Positions 25,618-33,473 of a DNA stretch of 38,327 nt are shown in pieces. The translations under genes were made by a program, and so were the position numbers. Source of the stretch: Polynucleobacter sp. (GTDB lineage Bacteria > Pseudomonadota > Gammaproteobacteria > Burkholderiales > Burkholderiaceae); NCBI RefSeq assembly GCF_018500155.2, contig NZ_JAHBAK020000069.1, positions 1 through 38,327 on the forward strand, written 5' to 3'. Position 1 is the stretch's first letter. Every line of letters begins with the position of its first letter. The notes below the pieces were generated by a model. The model saw only the letters and a program-made list of their open reading frames with translations. It did not search any database and was not told where the DNA came from.

Positions 25618-25648
25618 ACCGCTGCGTAATTTTAAGTTACTCAGCGGT
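25618..25648. terminator. Bidirectional intrinsic terminator between bdhA and the Bug receptor gene
   Basis: ACCGCTG and CAGCGGT pair around one C/T mismatch and a further GTAA/TTAC pairing, with a seven-base loop. AATTTTT follows on the plus strand, and an A-run precedes it, which gives Us on the minus strand. It serves two convergent genes; the receptor's stop codon (25637-25639) lies inside it. Confidence 0.8.
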
Positions 25649-26617
25649 AATTTTTCTATCAGTAATAATTTTTCCCCACATCGCAGACTGACTTGCGATA
25701 TATTTTTGTAGATCTTCCCGGCTGCCGGGGTTAGGTGTAAGACCATGATCTGCAAGTTGTTTGTTAGTTGCTTTGTCATTGAGTACTGCAACCAGTGCTT
25801 TATTCCATTTCTCTAAAATACTATCCGGAGTTTTCCCTGGCGCTACAAAGGCATACCAATTGCTAGCATCAAAGCCGGGGTAACCTGATTCTGCGATGGT
25901 TGGCACGTTAGGGAGCGTGGGTGCGCGTTTTAAGCCAGTTGTCGCAATCGGAATGAGTTTGCCGTTTTTGATATAGGGATCTGCTGTAGCTAAAGCCGAG
26001 TAATAGGAAGATACTCTGCCACCAAGTAAATCCACCATTGCCGGGCTGCCGCCTTTATAGGGAACGTGCACTGTATCAATATCAGCGCGGGAATTTAAGA
26101 GTTCACCTTGCAGGTGCGAGGCCGAGCCGCTGCCGGTTGATGCAAAGGTGACGGTACCAGGATTTTTCTTTGCTAAAGCAATATATTCTTTTAAGTTCTT
26201 CACCCCAAGCTCAGGAGTCACTACTAAAACATTGGGAAAAGTAACGCCCATTGTTAGTGGCGCCAAATCTTTCTGAGGATCGTAAGGTAGCTTCATGAAA
26301 TGCGGAGCTATTGAGAGGGGGCCTATCGAGCCAAATAGAATGACCGAACCATCAGCCGGTGCTGTTGCGGTGTAAGCGTGGGCAATATTACCGCCTGCAC
26401 CAGGCTTGTTATCTACGATCACGTTTTGCCCAAGATCTTCACTCAATTTCTTGGCAATGACCCTGGCCGCATTGTCAGCAGACCCACCTGGTGCAAACCC
26501 AACCACAATCGTGATGGTTTTTTTGGGGGGGAACTCTTGAGCTTTAATGCTCGCTGAAAATCCAGTGATTCCTAGGACTGTGGCAATGAGCAGTTTATTT
26601 AGTAATGGCAGATTCAT
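25637..26617 (-). CDS. TctC/Bug-type tripartite tricarboxylate transporter receptor
   Basis: 326 residues. A Sec signal peptide (ends about residue 26, SASIKA-QEF) is followed by the Bug family start KTITIVVGFAPGGSADNAAR (about 33-53), NKPGAGGNIA, and TFASTGSGSASHLQGELL further on. Bug proteins are periplasmic Venus-flytrap receptors, very abundant in Betaproteobacteria, that bind carboxylates or related small acids. No TctA/TctB membrane genes are adjacent, which is normal for orphan Bug receptors. The ligand is unknown. The bdhA neighbour is convergent, so no shared operon is implied. Confidence 0.92.
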   Translation of the reverse strand: MNLPLLNKLLIATVLGITGFSASIKAQEFPPKKTITIVVGFAPGGSADNAARVIAKKLSEDLGQNVIVDNKPGAGGNIAHAYTATAPADGSVILFGSIGPLSIAPHFMKLPYDPQKDLAPLTMGVTFPNVLVVTPELGVKNLKEYIALAKKNPGTVTFASTGSGSASHLQGELLNSRADIDTVHVPYKGGSPAMVDLLGGRVSSYYSALATADPYIKNGKLIPIATTGLKRAPTLPNVPTIAESGYPGFDASNWYAFVAPGKTPDSILEKWNKALVAVLNDKATNKQLADHGLTPNPGSREDLQKYIASQSAMWGKIITDRKITAE

Positions 26618-26791
26618 AACAGTGTCTCGATTGAAGAATGAGTTGAGGGCTTGATAGTCGTTATAGTTTTAGCTGCTATTTTAGGTAAAAATTCAAAAAA
26701 AGGGGTCTTCAAACAAAAAAATCAGAATGGACTATAGTAAGCCCTTATAGGCACTTTAGCCTGAAATTTATTAAAAAAGCAAAGGAACGAA

Positions 26792-27370
26792 ATGGAACAT
26801 ACTTTACCGACATTGCCTTACGCGCTTGATGCTTTAGCACCTTATATATCTAAGGAGACTCTTGAATATCACTATGGCAAACACCATCAAACCTACATCA
26901 CCAATTTAAACAATTTAATTAAGGGCACAGATTTTGAAAATGCCTCTCTTGAAGAGATTGTTAAAAAATCATCAGGTGGTGTTTTTAATAACGCGGCTCA
27001 GGTTTGGAACCACACCTTTTATTGGATGGGAATGAAACCTAATGGTGGAGGGGAGCCAACTGGCGATCTGGCTAAGGCAATCAATGCTAAGTGGGGTTCT
27101 TTTGATAAGTTTAAGGAAGAATTCACTAAGTGTGCAGTTGGCACCTTTGGTTCTGGTTGGGCTTGGTTGGTGAAAAAACCTGATGGCTCATTAGATCTGG
27201 TCTCAACTAGCAATGCTGCAACACCATTGACAACAGATGCCAAGCCTTTGTTAACTTGCGATGTTTGGGAGCATGCCTATTACATAGATACACGCAATGC
27301 CAGACCTAAGTACGTAGAGAATTTTTGGAATCTCGTGAACTGGGATTTTGTTGCCAAAAATTTTGCTTAA
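26792..27370 (+). CDS. sodB: Iron superoxide dismutase
   Basis: 192 residues, the usual length. Metal ligands line up with the Fe-SOD family: His27 (EYHYGKHH), His74 (VWNHTFYW), Asp157 and His161 (DVWEHAYY). The motif [11 protein letters not shown] with Gln70 in the N-terminal half is the mark of the iron rather than manganese enzyme. It dismutates superoxide in the cytosol. AAAGGA lies five bases before the ATG. A gap of 174 bases upstream separates it from the divergent Bug gene, and a membrane protein gene follows after 16 bases and may be co-transcribed. Confidence 0.95.
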   Translation: MEHTLPTLPYALDALAPYISKETLEYHYGKHHQTYITNLNNLIKGTDFENASLEEIVKKSSGGVFNNAAQVWNHTFYWMGMKPNGGGEPTGDLAKAINAKWGSFDKFKEEFTKCAVGTFGSGWAWLVKKPDGSLDLVSTSNAATPLTTDAKPLLTCDVWEHAYYIDTRNARPKYVENFWNLVNWDFVAKNFA

Positions 27371-27386
27371 TGCAGCAGGAATAATC

Positions 27387-27980
27387 ATGTCATCGATTTT
27401 GACTTCTTTGGGGCGGACAGTATTGGCAGGATTTGTCCTCCTCATACTGATTATTTTTGCTTTAGGCGGAAACTTTAGCTCTCCTGAGTTGCCCTTTGTT
27501 TTTCGTTGGTTGCATGTCATGTTTGGGGTGATGTGGATTGGCCTGCTTTGGTACTTTAATTTTGTGCAGATACCTTCCATGCCAAAAATTCCAGATGAAC
27601 AAAAACCAGCGATTGGCAAAGTCATTGCGCCAACAGCATTATTTTGGTTTCGTTATGCAGCGCTGTTTACTGTGATTACGGGTCTAATCGTTGCTGGTTT
27701 GAATGGTTATTTGCATCAAGCGTTTACTTTGCAATCACCATTCCGTGCAATTGGATTGGGCATGTGGATTGCGTTGGTGATGGCAATTAATGTGTGGTTC
27801 ATTATTTGGCCTAATCAAAAGCGCGCTTTAGGTATTGTTACTGTCGACGCTGATGCAAAGGCAAAATCTGCTCGTATTGCCATGATGACATCTCGCATTA
27901 ATACGATACTGTCAGTACCAATGTTATTTTTGATGGTTGCTCAATCACACAACACCACTTGGTTTGTCATCATTTCTTAA
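27387..27980 (+). CDS. Membrane protein related to the N-terminal domain of urate hydroxylase PuuD (Urate_ox_N type)
   Basis: 197 residues with about five hydrophobic segments. FRWLHVMFGVMWIGLLWYFNF (about 39-59) is the recognisable part of the membrane domain found at the N terminus of PuuD (Urate_ox_N type). Full PuuD has an extra cytochrome c domain of about 200 residues, which is absent here, so a urate-oxidising role is doubtful. The frame begins upstream inside sodB, but the ATG at 27387 has AGGA six bases upstream. The sequence shows several membrane histidines, so a haem-binding or electron-transfer role is possible. Its proximity to sodB suggests coupling to redox stress. Confidence 0.6.
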   Translation: MSSILTSLGRTVLAGFVLLILIIFALGGNFSSPELPFVFRWLHVMFGVMWIGLLWYFNFVQIPSMPKIPDEQKPAIGKVIAPTALFWFRYAALFTVITGLIVAGLNGYLHQAFTLQSPFRAIGLGMWIALVMAINVWFIIWPNQKRALGIVTVDADAKAKSARIAMMTSRINTILSVPMLFLMVAQSHNTTWFVIIS

Positions 27981-27999
27981 TCATTTAAAGATGGCAATA

Positions 28000-28024
28000 A
28001 AAAGGCCTGCTATGCAGGCCTTTT
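28000..28024. terminator. Strong bidirectional terminator
   Basis: AAAAGGCCTGC and GCAGGCCTTTT form a perfect 11-bp stem around the loop TAT. It ends the sodB/PuuD-like unit on the plus strand and the FAD reductase gene on the minus strand. Confidence 0.9.
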
Positions 28025-28042
28025 GTTTATGCGCAACTAAGC

Positions 28043-29212
28043 TTAAGCTAGTAAAGGCGGCAATTCTTTTGTGAGTGCAGCACGCTGATTGGTTGCAGTC
28101 CCCATTAAAACAAAGCCTAGTAACTTACCGTCCTCTGACTCAAAGCGCGCCTCAAGGCCGTCCTCGGCGGAATGGGTTTTCCACTGACCAACCGCATCCT
28201 TTGCAGGCGGCGAAACAATAGTGGCAAACGCCGGAGTTTTCACCATGACTGGCATTGCAGGGTAGGTGAGTGCGGTATCTTGACCGGTTAGTGTCGCAGC
28301 CAATGCTCTTGCTGCTTGCATGATAGGCATGACATAAGGCAATACTAGACCTTCTACTTCAGCGCAATCTCCGATGGCATAGATATTTGGTAAGTTGGTT
28401 TCTAATCGACGGTTTACTTGAATCCCGATATGAGTCTTAATGCCGGCTGATTGTGCAAGCGCAATTCTCGGTTTAAGTCCCACTGCCGATAGGACTACAT
28501 CAGCGTTGATGGTATTGCCGTTGGTTAAGCTCATTCTATGCTGCTCGTTAGCGCGATCAATCGATTGCACGGTAGTGTTGAAATGCCAGCGCACTCCAGC
28601 TGAGCTGAGTTTGCTTTGTAATGCACTCGCTACATTTTCTGGTATCAGGCGTCCTAGGGCATGGGGAGCCATATCAATCACATCCACTTCAAAGCCGCCT
28701 GATATAAGATCGTTAGCAAATTCGCATCCTATTAAGCCGGCTCCCAGAATGGCAACCTTCTTTTTATTGGCAATCTGCTTGCGAAACTTTGCATAATCTG
28801 CAAGATCATTCACTGTTAATACTTCGCTGGCAGCGTTACCTTGTAAAGGAATGCGAATCTGATCAGCGCCTAAGGCTAGAACAAGCTTGCTGTATGGAAT
28901 ATCCCCTTTGTTGGTGAAGATGACTTGCTGATCACTACTAATTGCAGTCACATCTGTTTCAGAAAAAATTTGAATATTCAATTGCGATGCCATAGCGTCA
29001 GCTGGCGTGGTAATTAATTGGTTTGCATCCTTATTGCCTGCAATCGCAGTGGAAAGCATGGGCTTAGAATAAAAATATCCAGGCTCCTTGGTAACAAGTG
29101 TGATGGGTATCTCTTTATTAAGTTTGCGAATTTCGCGTATAACGGTATAACCGGCTAAGCCGCTACCAATAATCACAATTGGCGCTAGAGGGTGGATGGT
29201 GTTTTGATTCAA
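28043..29212 (-). CDS. FAD-dependent NAD(P)H oxidoreductase, rubredoxin-reductase-like
   Basis: 389 residues with two dinucleotide folds: FAD site IIGSGLAGYTVIREIRKLN (about 14-32) and NAD(P) site ILGAGLIGCEFANDL (about 152-166), plus the second FAD motif IYAIGDCAEVEG (near 275). The stretch FYSKPMLSTAIAG after the first fold is typical of rubredoxin-NAD reductases and related single-component electron donors. No rubredoxin gene is visible in the window, so the electron acceptor is unknown. The start is TTG at 29212 with GAGG upstream. It is divergent from oxyR with 164 bases between, suggesting OxyR control in response to peroxide. Confidence 0.88.
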   Translation of the reverse strand: MNQNTIHPLAPIVIIGSGLAGYTVIREIRKLNKEIPITLVTKEPGYFYSKPMLSTAIAGNKDANQLITTPADAMASQLNIQIFSETDVTAISSDQQVIFTNKGDIPYSKLVLALGADQIRIPLQGNAASEVLTVNDLADYAKFRKQIANKKKVAILGAGLIGCEFANDLISGGFEVDVIDMAPHALGRLIPENVASALQSKLSSAGVRWHFNTTVQSIDRANEQHRMSLTNGNTINADVVLSAVGLKPRIALAQSAGIKTHIGIQVNRRLETNLPNIYAIGDCAEVEGLVLPYVMPIMQAARALAATLTGQDTALTYPAMPVMVKTPAFATIVSPPAKDAVGQWKTHSAEDGLEARFESEDGKLLGFVLMGTATNQRAALTKELPPLLA

Positions 29213-29376
29213 GATGAGCCTCTTGTTGATAAATGAACATCGAGTTTAAATTTAATTTCATCTGAACCTGAGCCTTTGTATTAAAAGTCATTTGCAAATT
29301 GCTTACATTCTTCACTAATATCGCTATTCTGAATAATGATGGTAATATTTATCTAAATCTTCGATAAAAGAGCGTT

Positions 29377-30297
29377 ATGGCCTATTTACCGTCATTAAGA
29401 CAGTTAAGTTATCTAGTGGCTCTTGCCAAGGAGCTCAATTTCACACGCGCAGCAGAGACTTGTTTTGTGGGGCAATCCACTCTGAGTGCAGGTCTAAAAG
29501 AGTTGGAAGATGGTCTGGGTATTCAGTTGGTGGAACGTGATCGTCAAAATGTCTCCATTACGCCAGCGGGTTTAGAGGTGCTCGAACGCGCTAGAACAAT
29601 ATTGGCAGCCTCTGAGGATTTGGTGGAATATGCCAGCGCATCCGGTAAGCCTATGACAGCTACGATACGTTTGGGCGTAATTCCAACGATTGCACCGTTT
29701 TTATTACCATCGGTATTGCCAGAAATAAGAAAACGCTTTCCCGATCTGAAGATTACTTTGCGTGAAGATCTCACTGCGAATCTATTGACCAGACTTGCAG
29801 AACATAAGTTGGATTTTGCTCTCATAGCTTTGCCTTATGACGTCAGTGGACTACTAGTGGAAGAGTTGTTTGACGATCCTTTTTGGTTGGTTGCAAAAGA
29901 GGGTGATCCCGCATTGAAAGGCAAGGAGGTAACGTTGCCGGCCAAAATGGCTGAGAGACTTTTGTTGCTAGAGGAAGGGCATTGCCTGCGCGAGCATAGT
30001 CTACAGGCTTGCAAAAAGCCCGATATACGCAAAGATGATGGCATGGAAGCGACGAGTCTGCTAACGCTGTTGCAAATGGTGGAATCGGGATTTGGGATTG
30101 CGTTATTGCCGGAGATGGCCGTAAAAAGCAGTCTCTTAAATAACAGCGATTTGATTGCAAAAGCGATGGCAGCGCCAGCGCCAAAAAGAGTCATTGCTTT
30201 GGCGGCTAGATCCTCTACTGCGCATACTGCAGAATTTATGGCGCTATCTCGATGTATTCGCGATCAGTTTAGTGTGAGCCTACAAAAAGCGAAGTGA
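29377..30297 (+). CDS. oxyR: LysR-type peroxide sensor OxyR
   Basis: 306 residues, a normal LysR length. The N-terminal winged helix (about 5-65) is of the OxyR type (LRQLSYLVALAKELNFTRAAE, then STLSAGLKELEDGLGI). The regulatory domain carries the redox pair Cys203 and Cys212 in EEGHCLREHSLQAC, with the same nine-residue spacing as Cys199/Cys208 of E. coli OxyR. On peroxide these form a disulfide and the protein activates defence genes. It is divergent from the FAD reductase gene, and sodB lies nearby, making a small oxidative-stress neighbourhood. The intergenic region has ATAG/CTAT-like pieces but no clear OxyR repeat. Confidence 0.92.
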   Translation: MAYLPSLRQLSYLVALAKELNFTRAAETCFVGQSTLSAGLKELEDGLGIQLVERDRQNVSITPAGLEVLERARTILAASEDLVEYASASGKPMTATIRLGVIPTIAPFLLPSVLPEIRKRFPDLKITLREDLTANLLTRLAEHKLDFALIALPYDVSGLLVEELFDDPFWLVAKEGDPALKGKEVTLPAKMAERLLLLEEGHCLREHSLQACKKPDIRKDDGMEATSLLTLLQMVESGFGIALLPEMAVKSSLLNNSDLIAKAMAAPAPKRVIALAARSSTAHTAEFMALSRCIRDQFSVSLQKAK

Positions 30298-30318
30298 GTT
30301 GTTGCTGCTTTTAAAAAA

Positions 30319-30331
30319 AGCCCTAGGCGCT
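30319..30331 (-). terminator. Possible weak terminator of the b561 unit
   Basis: Read on the minus strand, AGCGCCTAGGGCT folds into a short imperfect hairpin followed by seven Ts, two bases after the stop of the small membrane protein. The stem is short and has a bulge. Confidence 0.35.
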
Positions 30332-30333
30332 GA

Positions 30334-30507
30334 TTATTTATCTTCAGGATCTTTGAGGAGATCATAATGATTCGCCACGAGCAATAAAGCCAAAGATGCG
30401 CACCCCATAGCAAAGAATTCCCATTGATGTAGCAGGGCGGTTCCAACGACAGTCATTAATACCGTCCATCCTACGGCCATCTTTGCTTTTTTAGAAAGCG
30501 GTTTCAT
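30334..30507 (-). CDS. Tiny membrane protein downstream of cytochrome b561
   Basis: 57 residues from the ATG at 30507 (59 from the in-frame ATG at 30513). GGAG lies eight bases before the inner ATG but only two before the outer one, so I choose the inner. The sequence starts MKPLSKKAKMAVGW, has a hydrophobic run VLMTVVGTALL and a second AMGCASLALLLVA, and ends NHYDLLKDPEDK. This gives two short helices with positive residues at the start. Only 12 bases separate it from the b561 stop, so the two are co-transcribed. I recognise no family; it may be a b561 partner. Confidence 0.6.
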   Translation of the reverse strand: MKPLSKKAKMAVGWTVLMTVVGTALLHQWEFFAMGCASLALLLVANHYDLLKDPEDK

Positions 30508-30519
30508 TGGCATTACTCC

Positions 30520-31062
30520 TTAAGCATGCGCCTTGACTTTGTTTAACATGCGACGCAATGTGTCGTCCTTAATAACGTAATGTTGCCATAAGCCAGCTAC
30601 GGCATGAAGACCAATAAGAAAATATAGCGAGTTTCCTAAAAACTCATGAATTCCTTCCATGAGTTTCTTGGTTTCAGGATTTGGAGTCACAAACTGAGGC
30701 CACACTAAACCAAAGAAATGAATTTCTTTTCCACCATATTGAAAATATAGAAATCCAAAGATGGGGGAAATTAACAATAGAGCATAAAGTATCCAGTGCA
30801 TCATTTTTGCCAAATTGGCGAATATGGGCATGGGATTGGTTGGGGTGGGTACGCCATACTTAAAGCGGATTACCAGTCGAATTGCCATTGCTATAAAAAT
30901 GAGTTGCCCAAAGACTCCATGGATAGACTTACAGAGCTCCCTAGCTTCGCTCCCTTTAGGGAACTGCCCCTTAAGTTCTATGGTGATAAATGCTGCAATC
31001 ACTAAAAAGAATACGAGCCAGTGCAGGAATATGGACGCAGGGTGATAGTGCTTTGATGACAT
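30520..31062 (-). CDS. Cytochrome b561 family protein
   Basis: 180 residues with four membrane helices. Likely haem ligands are His14 (FLHWL), His48 (SIHGV), His139 (GIHEF) and His153 (GLHAV), the pattern of the bacterial CybB/YceJ family. These dihaem proteins move electrons between quinol and other carriers in the inner membrane, and some act as superoxide:quinone oxidoreductases. A good Fur-type box lies 35-53 bases upstream of the start. With sodB and oxyR nearby, a role in oxidative or iron stress is plausible. No clear Shine-Dalgarno precedes the ATG. Confidence 0.88.
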   Translation of the reverse strand: MSSKHYHPASIFLHWLVFFLVIAAFITIELKGQFPKGSEARELCKSIHGVFGQLIFIAMAIRLVIRFKYGVPTPTNPMPIFANLAKMMHWILYALLLISPIFGFLYFQYGGKEIHFFGLVWPQFVTPNPETKKLMEGIHEFLGNSLYFLIGLHAVAGLWQHYVIKDDTLRRMLNKVKAHA

Positions 31063-31096
31063 AAGGAATAGCTAGTAAATGAGATTTCTCATAAAT

Positions 31097-31115
31097 GATA
31101 ATGAATCTCATTTGC
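31097..31115 (-). promoter_or_regulatory. Fur box upstream of cytochrome b561
   Basis: GATAATGAATCTCATTTGC matches the 19-base Fur consensus (GATAATGATAATCATTATC) at 14 positions. The longer context is an inverted repeat, AAATGAGATT (31077-31086) against AATCTCATTT (31104-31113). It sits where a promoter should be, just upstream of the minus-strand b561 gene, so iron-dependent repression is likely. Confidence 0.7.
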
Positions 31116-31136
31116 AATAGCAATCTCGACAGCAAA

Positions 31137-31155
31137 ACCCCTCTCATTAAGGGGT
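31137..31155 (-). terminator. Terminator after the lldD-like/DUF4239/small-ORF unit
   Basis: On the minus strand ACCCCT-TAATGAG-AGGGGT is followed by TTTGC: a 6-bp GC-rich stem with a seven-base loop and a short T-run, eight bases after the stop of the small ORF at 31163. It supports that ORF being the end of a transcription unit and insulates the b561 promoter. Confidence 0.6.
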
Positions 31156-31162
31156 AAATGGG

Positions 31163-31351
31163 CTAATTAAGCCTGACTTTGGCGCTTAATTCATTGAGAG
31201 AGCCCCGCTTGTCGACCTGGGATAGCCTTAAGGCTTCTATCTCAAAATCGACTTGAGCAGGATGAAAGTCTGCATCGTTGCGGAGAATGATGACATAAGT
31301 CCACACCAAATCGCGACCTCGGTTTTTATATACATCTACAAGACGTTTCAA
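31163..31351 (-). CDS. Small protein of unknown function
   Basis: 62 residues starting at TTG (31351), since an in-frame stop lies just upstream and there is no ATG. Most of it is polar with a central aromatic stretch LVWTYVIILRNDADFH (about 15-30), then EIEALRLSQVDKR and the end AKVRLN. I do not recognise a family. The codon use looks like the neighbours, and it is followed by a terminator, so I think it is real. It lies 35 bases after the DUF4239 gene on the same strand. Ribosome-site evidence is weak (AGGC). Confidence 0.45.
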   Translation of the reverse strand: MKRLVDVYKNRGRDLVWTYVIILRNDADFHPAQVDFEIEALRLSQVDKRGSLNELSAKVRLN

Positions 31352-31386
31352 ATGGGTTGCCTATGGGGATGAGTTCTAAAGTGAAC

Positions 31387-32187
31387 TTAGCGAAGCTTGA
31401 GGGAAGAATTTGATGCGCTGTTTTTGGCGCTTAAATTCTCTTTTAGGGTAATGAGGTTGCGAGCCTCTATGCGAATGACTCCACCTCTAGGGCTATCAAT
31501 ATCCGCTATCAAAAAGAAAGAGATGGAAGTAATAAAAGGGAAGATCATAAAGAGGGCAACATTCTTTTGAAAGTTGCGCGCACCAAATCCAACTAATACA
31601 TTGGCACACAGTGCAATGGCTGCCATCAGTGCCCATGCTGGGTAGGGGATGCGATTCCACCAAGCAGCCTGAACGTACCCTTGAGAATTTAAAACATCAT
31701 TCATGCCAGATACAACTAGCGCTGAAATAGGGCCAGGTTGTGAGCGGGCTGTCGGTAGGATCGATTGCCAAAGCGCATCTTGGAGTTCATCAGTTCTTTG
31801 GCGGATTTCTTGAACTTTTTCCTTGCTTTGTTTTGAATAAAACAGGATGCGTTGATCTAAATACTGCCGCAAAAGCACTTTTGTTTGTTCTGATGCATTT
31901 GCTGGTAGTAGATCTGCTCTTAAGTATTGTGTGCCGATAGCATTCGCTTCACCTTCCTCAAGGGTTTCGCGATTGTCATGGCGATCAATTGCCATAGAGA
32001 AGGTAAAGCCGATAATGAGCGCTAATAATGTGAGAGTTGCAGTCTGAATAATGCCAAGATCCTCAGAGGTCTCCGTATCTTTTGTTCGATAACGACTAAG
32101 AACAGCATTGCCAAACCAAACAGCAATAGAAAAGCTGAGGAATGAAATTCCAAAAACTAAAACGGGATGGTTGAGTAAATAAGAAAT
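31387..32187 (-). CDS. DUF4239 (bestrophin-like) membrane protein, probable ATT start
   Basis: 266 residues if translation begins at the ATT at 32187, immediately after the stop codon of the preceding gene. The first ATG in frame (31995) would give only 202 residues and would remove the first membrane helices and the start of the conserved segment IIGFTFSMAIDRHDNRETLEEG. That segment continues to EANAIGTQYLRADLLP, a hallmark of DUF4239. The upstream 64 codons contain no stop, no ATG, GTG, TTG or CTG, and read as two good helices. An AGGA lies nine bases before the ATT. Further helices lie around 192-208 and 215-233. Function is unknown; the family is related by fold to bestrophin channels. 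Confidence 0.65.
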   Translation of the reverse strand: MSYLLNHPVLVFGISFLSFSIAVWFGNAVLSRYRTKDTETSEDLGIIQTATLTLLALIIGFTFSMAIDRHDNRETLEEGEANAIGTQYLRADLLPANASEQTKVLLRQYLDQRILFYSKQSKEKVQEIRQRTDELQDALWQSILPTARSQPGPISALVVSGMNDVLNSQGYVQAAWWNRIPYPAWALMAAIALCANVLVGFGARNFQKNVALFMIFPFITSISFFLIADIDSPRGGVIRIEARNLITLKENLSAKNSASNSSLKLR

Positions 32188-33333
32188 TTAAAAAGTTCCT
32201 GGATATAAGATATCTTTGCCAACATTTTGAATGTCGCGATGCCCAGTAAAGGCCATAGTGATATCTAATTCGTTATGAATGAGTTCAAGGCATTTTGTGA
32301 CGCCCGCCTCCCCCATGGCGCCTAAGCCATACAGAAAAGGCCGGCCAATCATTGTGCCGCGTGCACCTAATGCCCAGGCTTTGAGGACGTCTTGACCAGA
32401 ACGAATCCCACCGTCCATCCATACTTCTATATCTTTGCCAACTGCATCCACAATACCAGGTAAGGCTTTAATACTAGAGATTGCTCCATCGAGTTGGCGT
32501 CCGCCATGATTCGAGACGATCAGTGCATCTGCGCCAGAGTTAGCTGCTAAGCGGGCATCGCCCTCGTCCAAGATGCCTTTAATAATGAGCTTGCCACCCC
32601 ACAGTTTTTTGATCCACTCCACATCGCCCCAATTCAGGCCAGGATCAAACTGCTCGGCGGTCCAAGATGAAAGGGAGGACATATTGCCAACCCCGGTTGC
32701 ATGACCCACAATATTGCGAAATGTTCTGCGTGGTGTCATTGCCATGCCCAGACACCAGCGTGGCTTGGTGGCCATATTGATCATGTTGGCAATTGTCAAC
32801 TTTGGCGGTGCAGATAAACCATTTTTTAGATCTTTGTGACGTTGACCTAATATCTGCAAATCCAATGTCAGAACTAGGGCAGAACACTTTGCGGCTTTGG
32901 CGCGTTCAATGAGTCGCTCAATAAAGCCTCGATCTTTCATGACGTATAACTGAAACCAAAATGGTTTAGTAGTGCGCTCTGCAACATCTTCAATCGAGCA
33001 AATGCTCATCGTCGACAGGCAGAAGGGCACACCAAATTTTTCTGCTGCTTTTGCTGCCAATATTTCACCATCGGCGTGTTGCATCCCAGTTAATCCGGTG
33101 GGTGCAAGAGCTACTGGCATGGCAACCTCTTGCCCGATCATTTTGGTCTTGGTGGTGCGATTGGTCATGTCAACGGCTACGCGTTGACGCAGTTTGATCT
33201 TCTGAAAATCGGACTCATTGGCGCGATAGGTGGACTCTGTCCAAGACCCGGAATCAGCGTAGTCATAGAACATTTTAGGGGTGCGTTTTTTATGTAAAAC
33301 CCGCAGATCTTCAATATTGGTAATAATTGGCAC
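32188..33333 (-). CDS. lldD: FMN-dependent 2-hydroxyacid (L-lactate) dehydrogenase
   Basis: 381 residues, the family length. The FMN-oxidase features are present: YDYADSGSWTE near the start, MPVALAPTGLTGM, FQLYVMKDRG, ALVLTLD, and the active-site loop SNHGGRQLDGA with its catalytic histidine near residue 275, followed by MDGGIRSG and GRPFLYGL. Start is GTG at 33333 with AAGGA five bases upstream. Most such membrane-associated bacterial members oxidise L-lactate to pyruvate and reduce the quinone pool. Related enzymes act on glycolate or mandelate, so the symbol is a likely rather than certain call. The DUF4239 gene follows with no gap. Confidence 0.82.
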   Translation of the reverse strand: MPIITNIEDLRVLHKKRTPKMFYDYADSGSWTESTYRANESDFQKIKLRQRVAVDMTNRTTKTKMIGQEVAMPVALAPTGLTGMQHADGEILAAKAAEKFGVPFCLSTMSICSIEDVAERTTKPFWFQLYVMKDRGFIERLIERAKAAKCSALVLTLDLQILGQRHKDLKNGLSAPPKLTIANMINMATKPRWCLGMAMTPRRTFRNIVGHATGVGNMSSLSSWTAEQFDPGLNWGDVEWIKKLWGGKLIIKGILDEGDARLAANSGADALIVSNHGGRQLDGAISSIKALPGIVDAVGKDIEVWMDGGIRSGQDVLKAWALGARGTMIGRPFLYGLGAMGEAGVTKCLELIHNELDITMAFTGHRDIQNVGKDILYPGTF

Positions 33334-33473
33334 AGTGATCCTTCATGGCTGCTTTGTTGGTAGAGCACGAATTTATTTAAGCCATATCTTAGCAATACCC
33401 AGGATTTGTTTCTAAAATACTAAGGATTACCGATAAATGGCGCATCTATTTGACGCCTTCTTGTGACGATTGC

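Noticed and set aside
29213-29376. OxyR operator in the reductase/oxyR gap
   Set aside because: Only scattered ATAG/CTAT-like fragments; no properly spaced tandem motif, so not listed as a feature.
30264-30446. 60-residue minus-strand frame overlapping the end of oxyR
   Set aside because: Out of frame with the real small membrane protein at 30334-30507, which has the ribosome site and operon spacing; this one overlaps oxyR.
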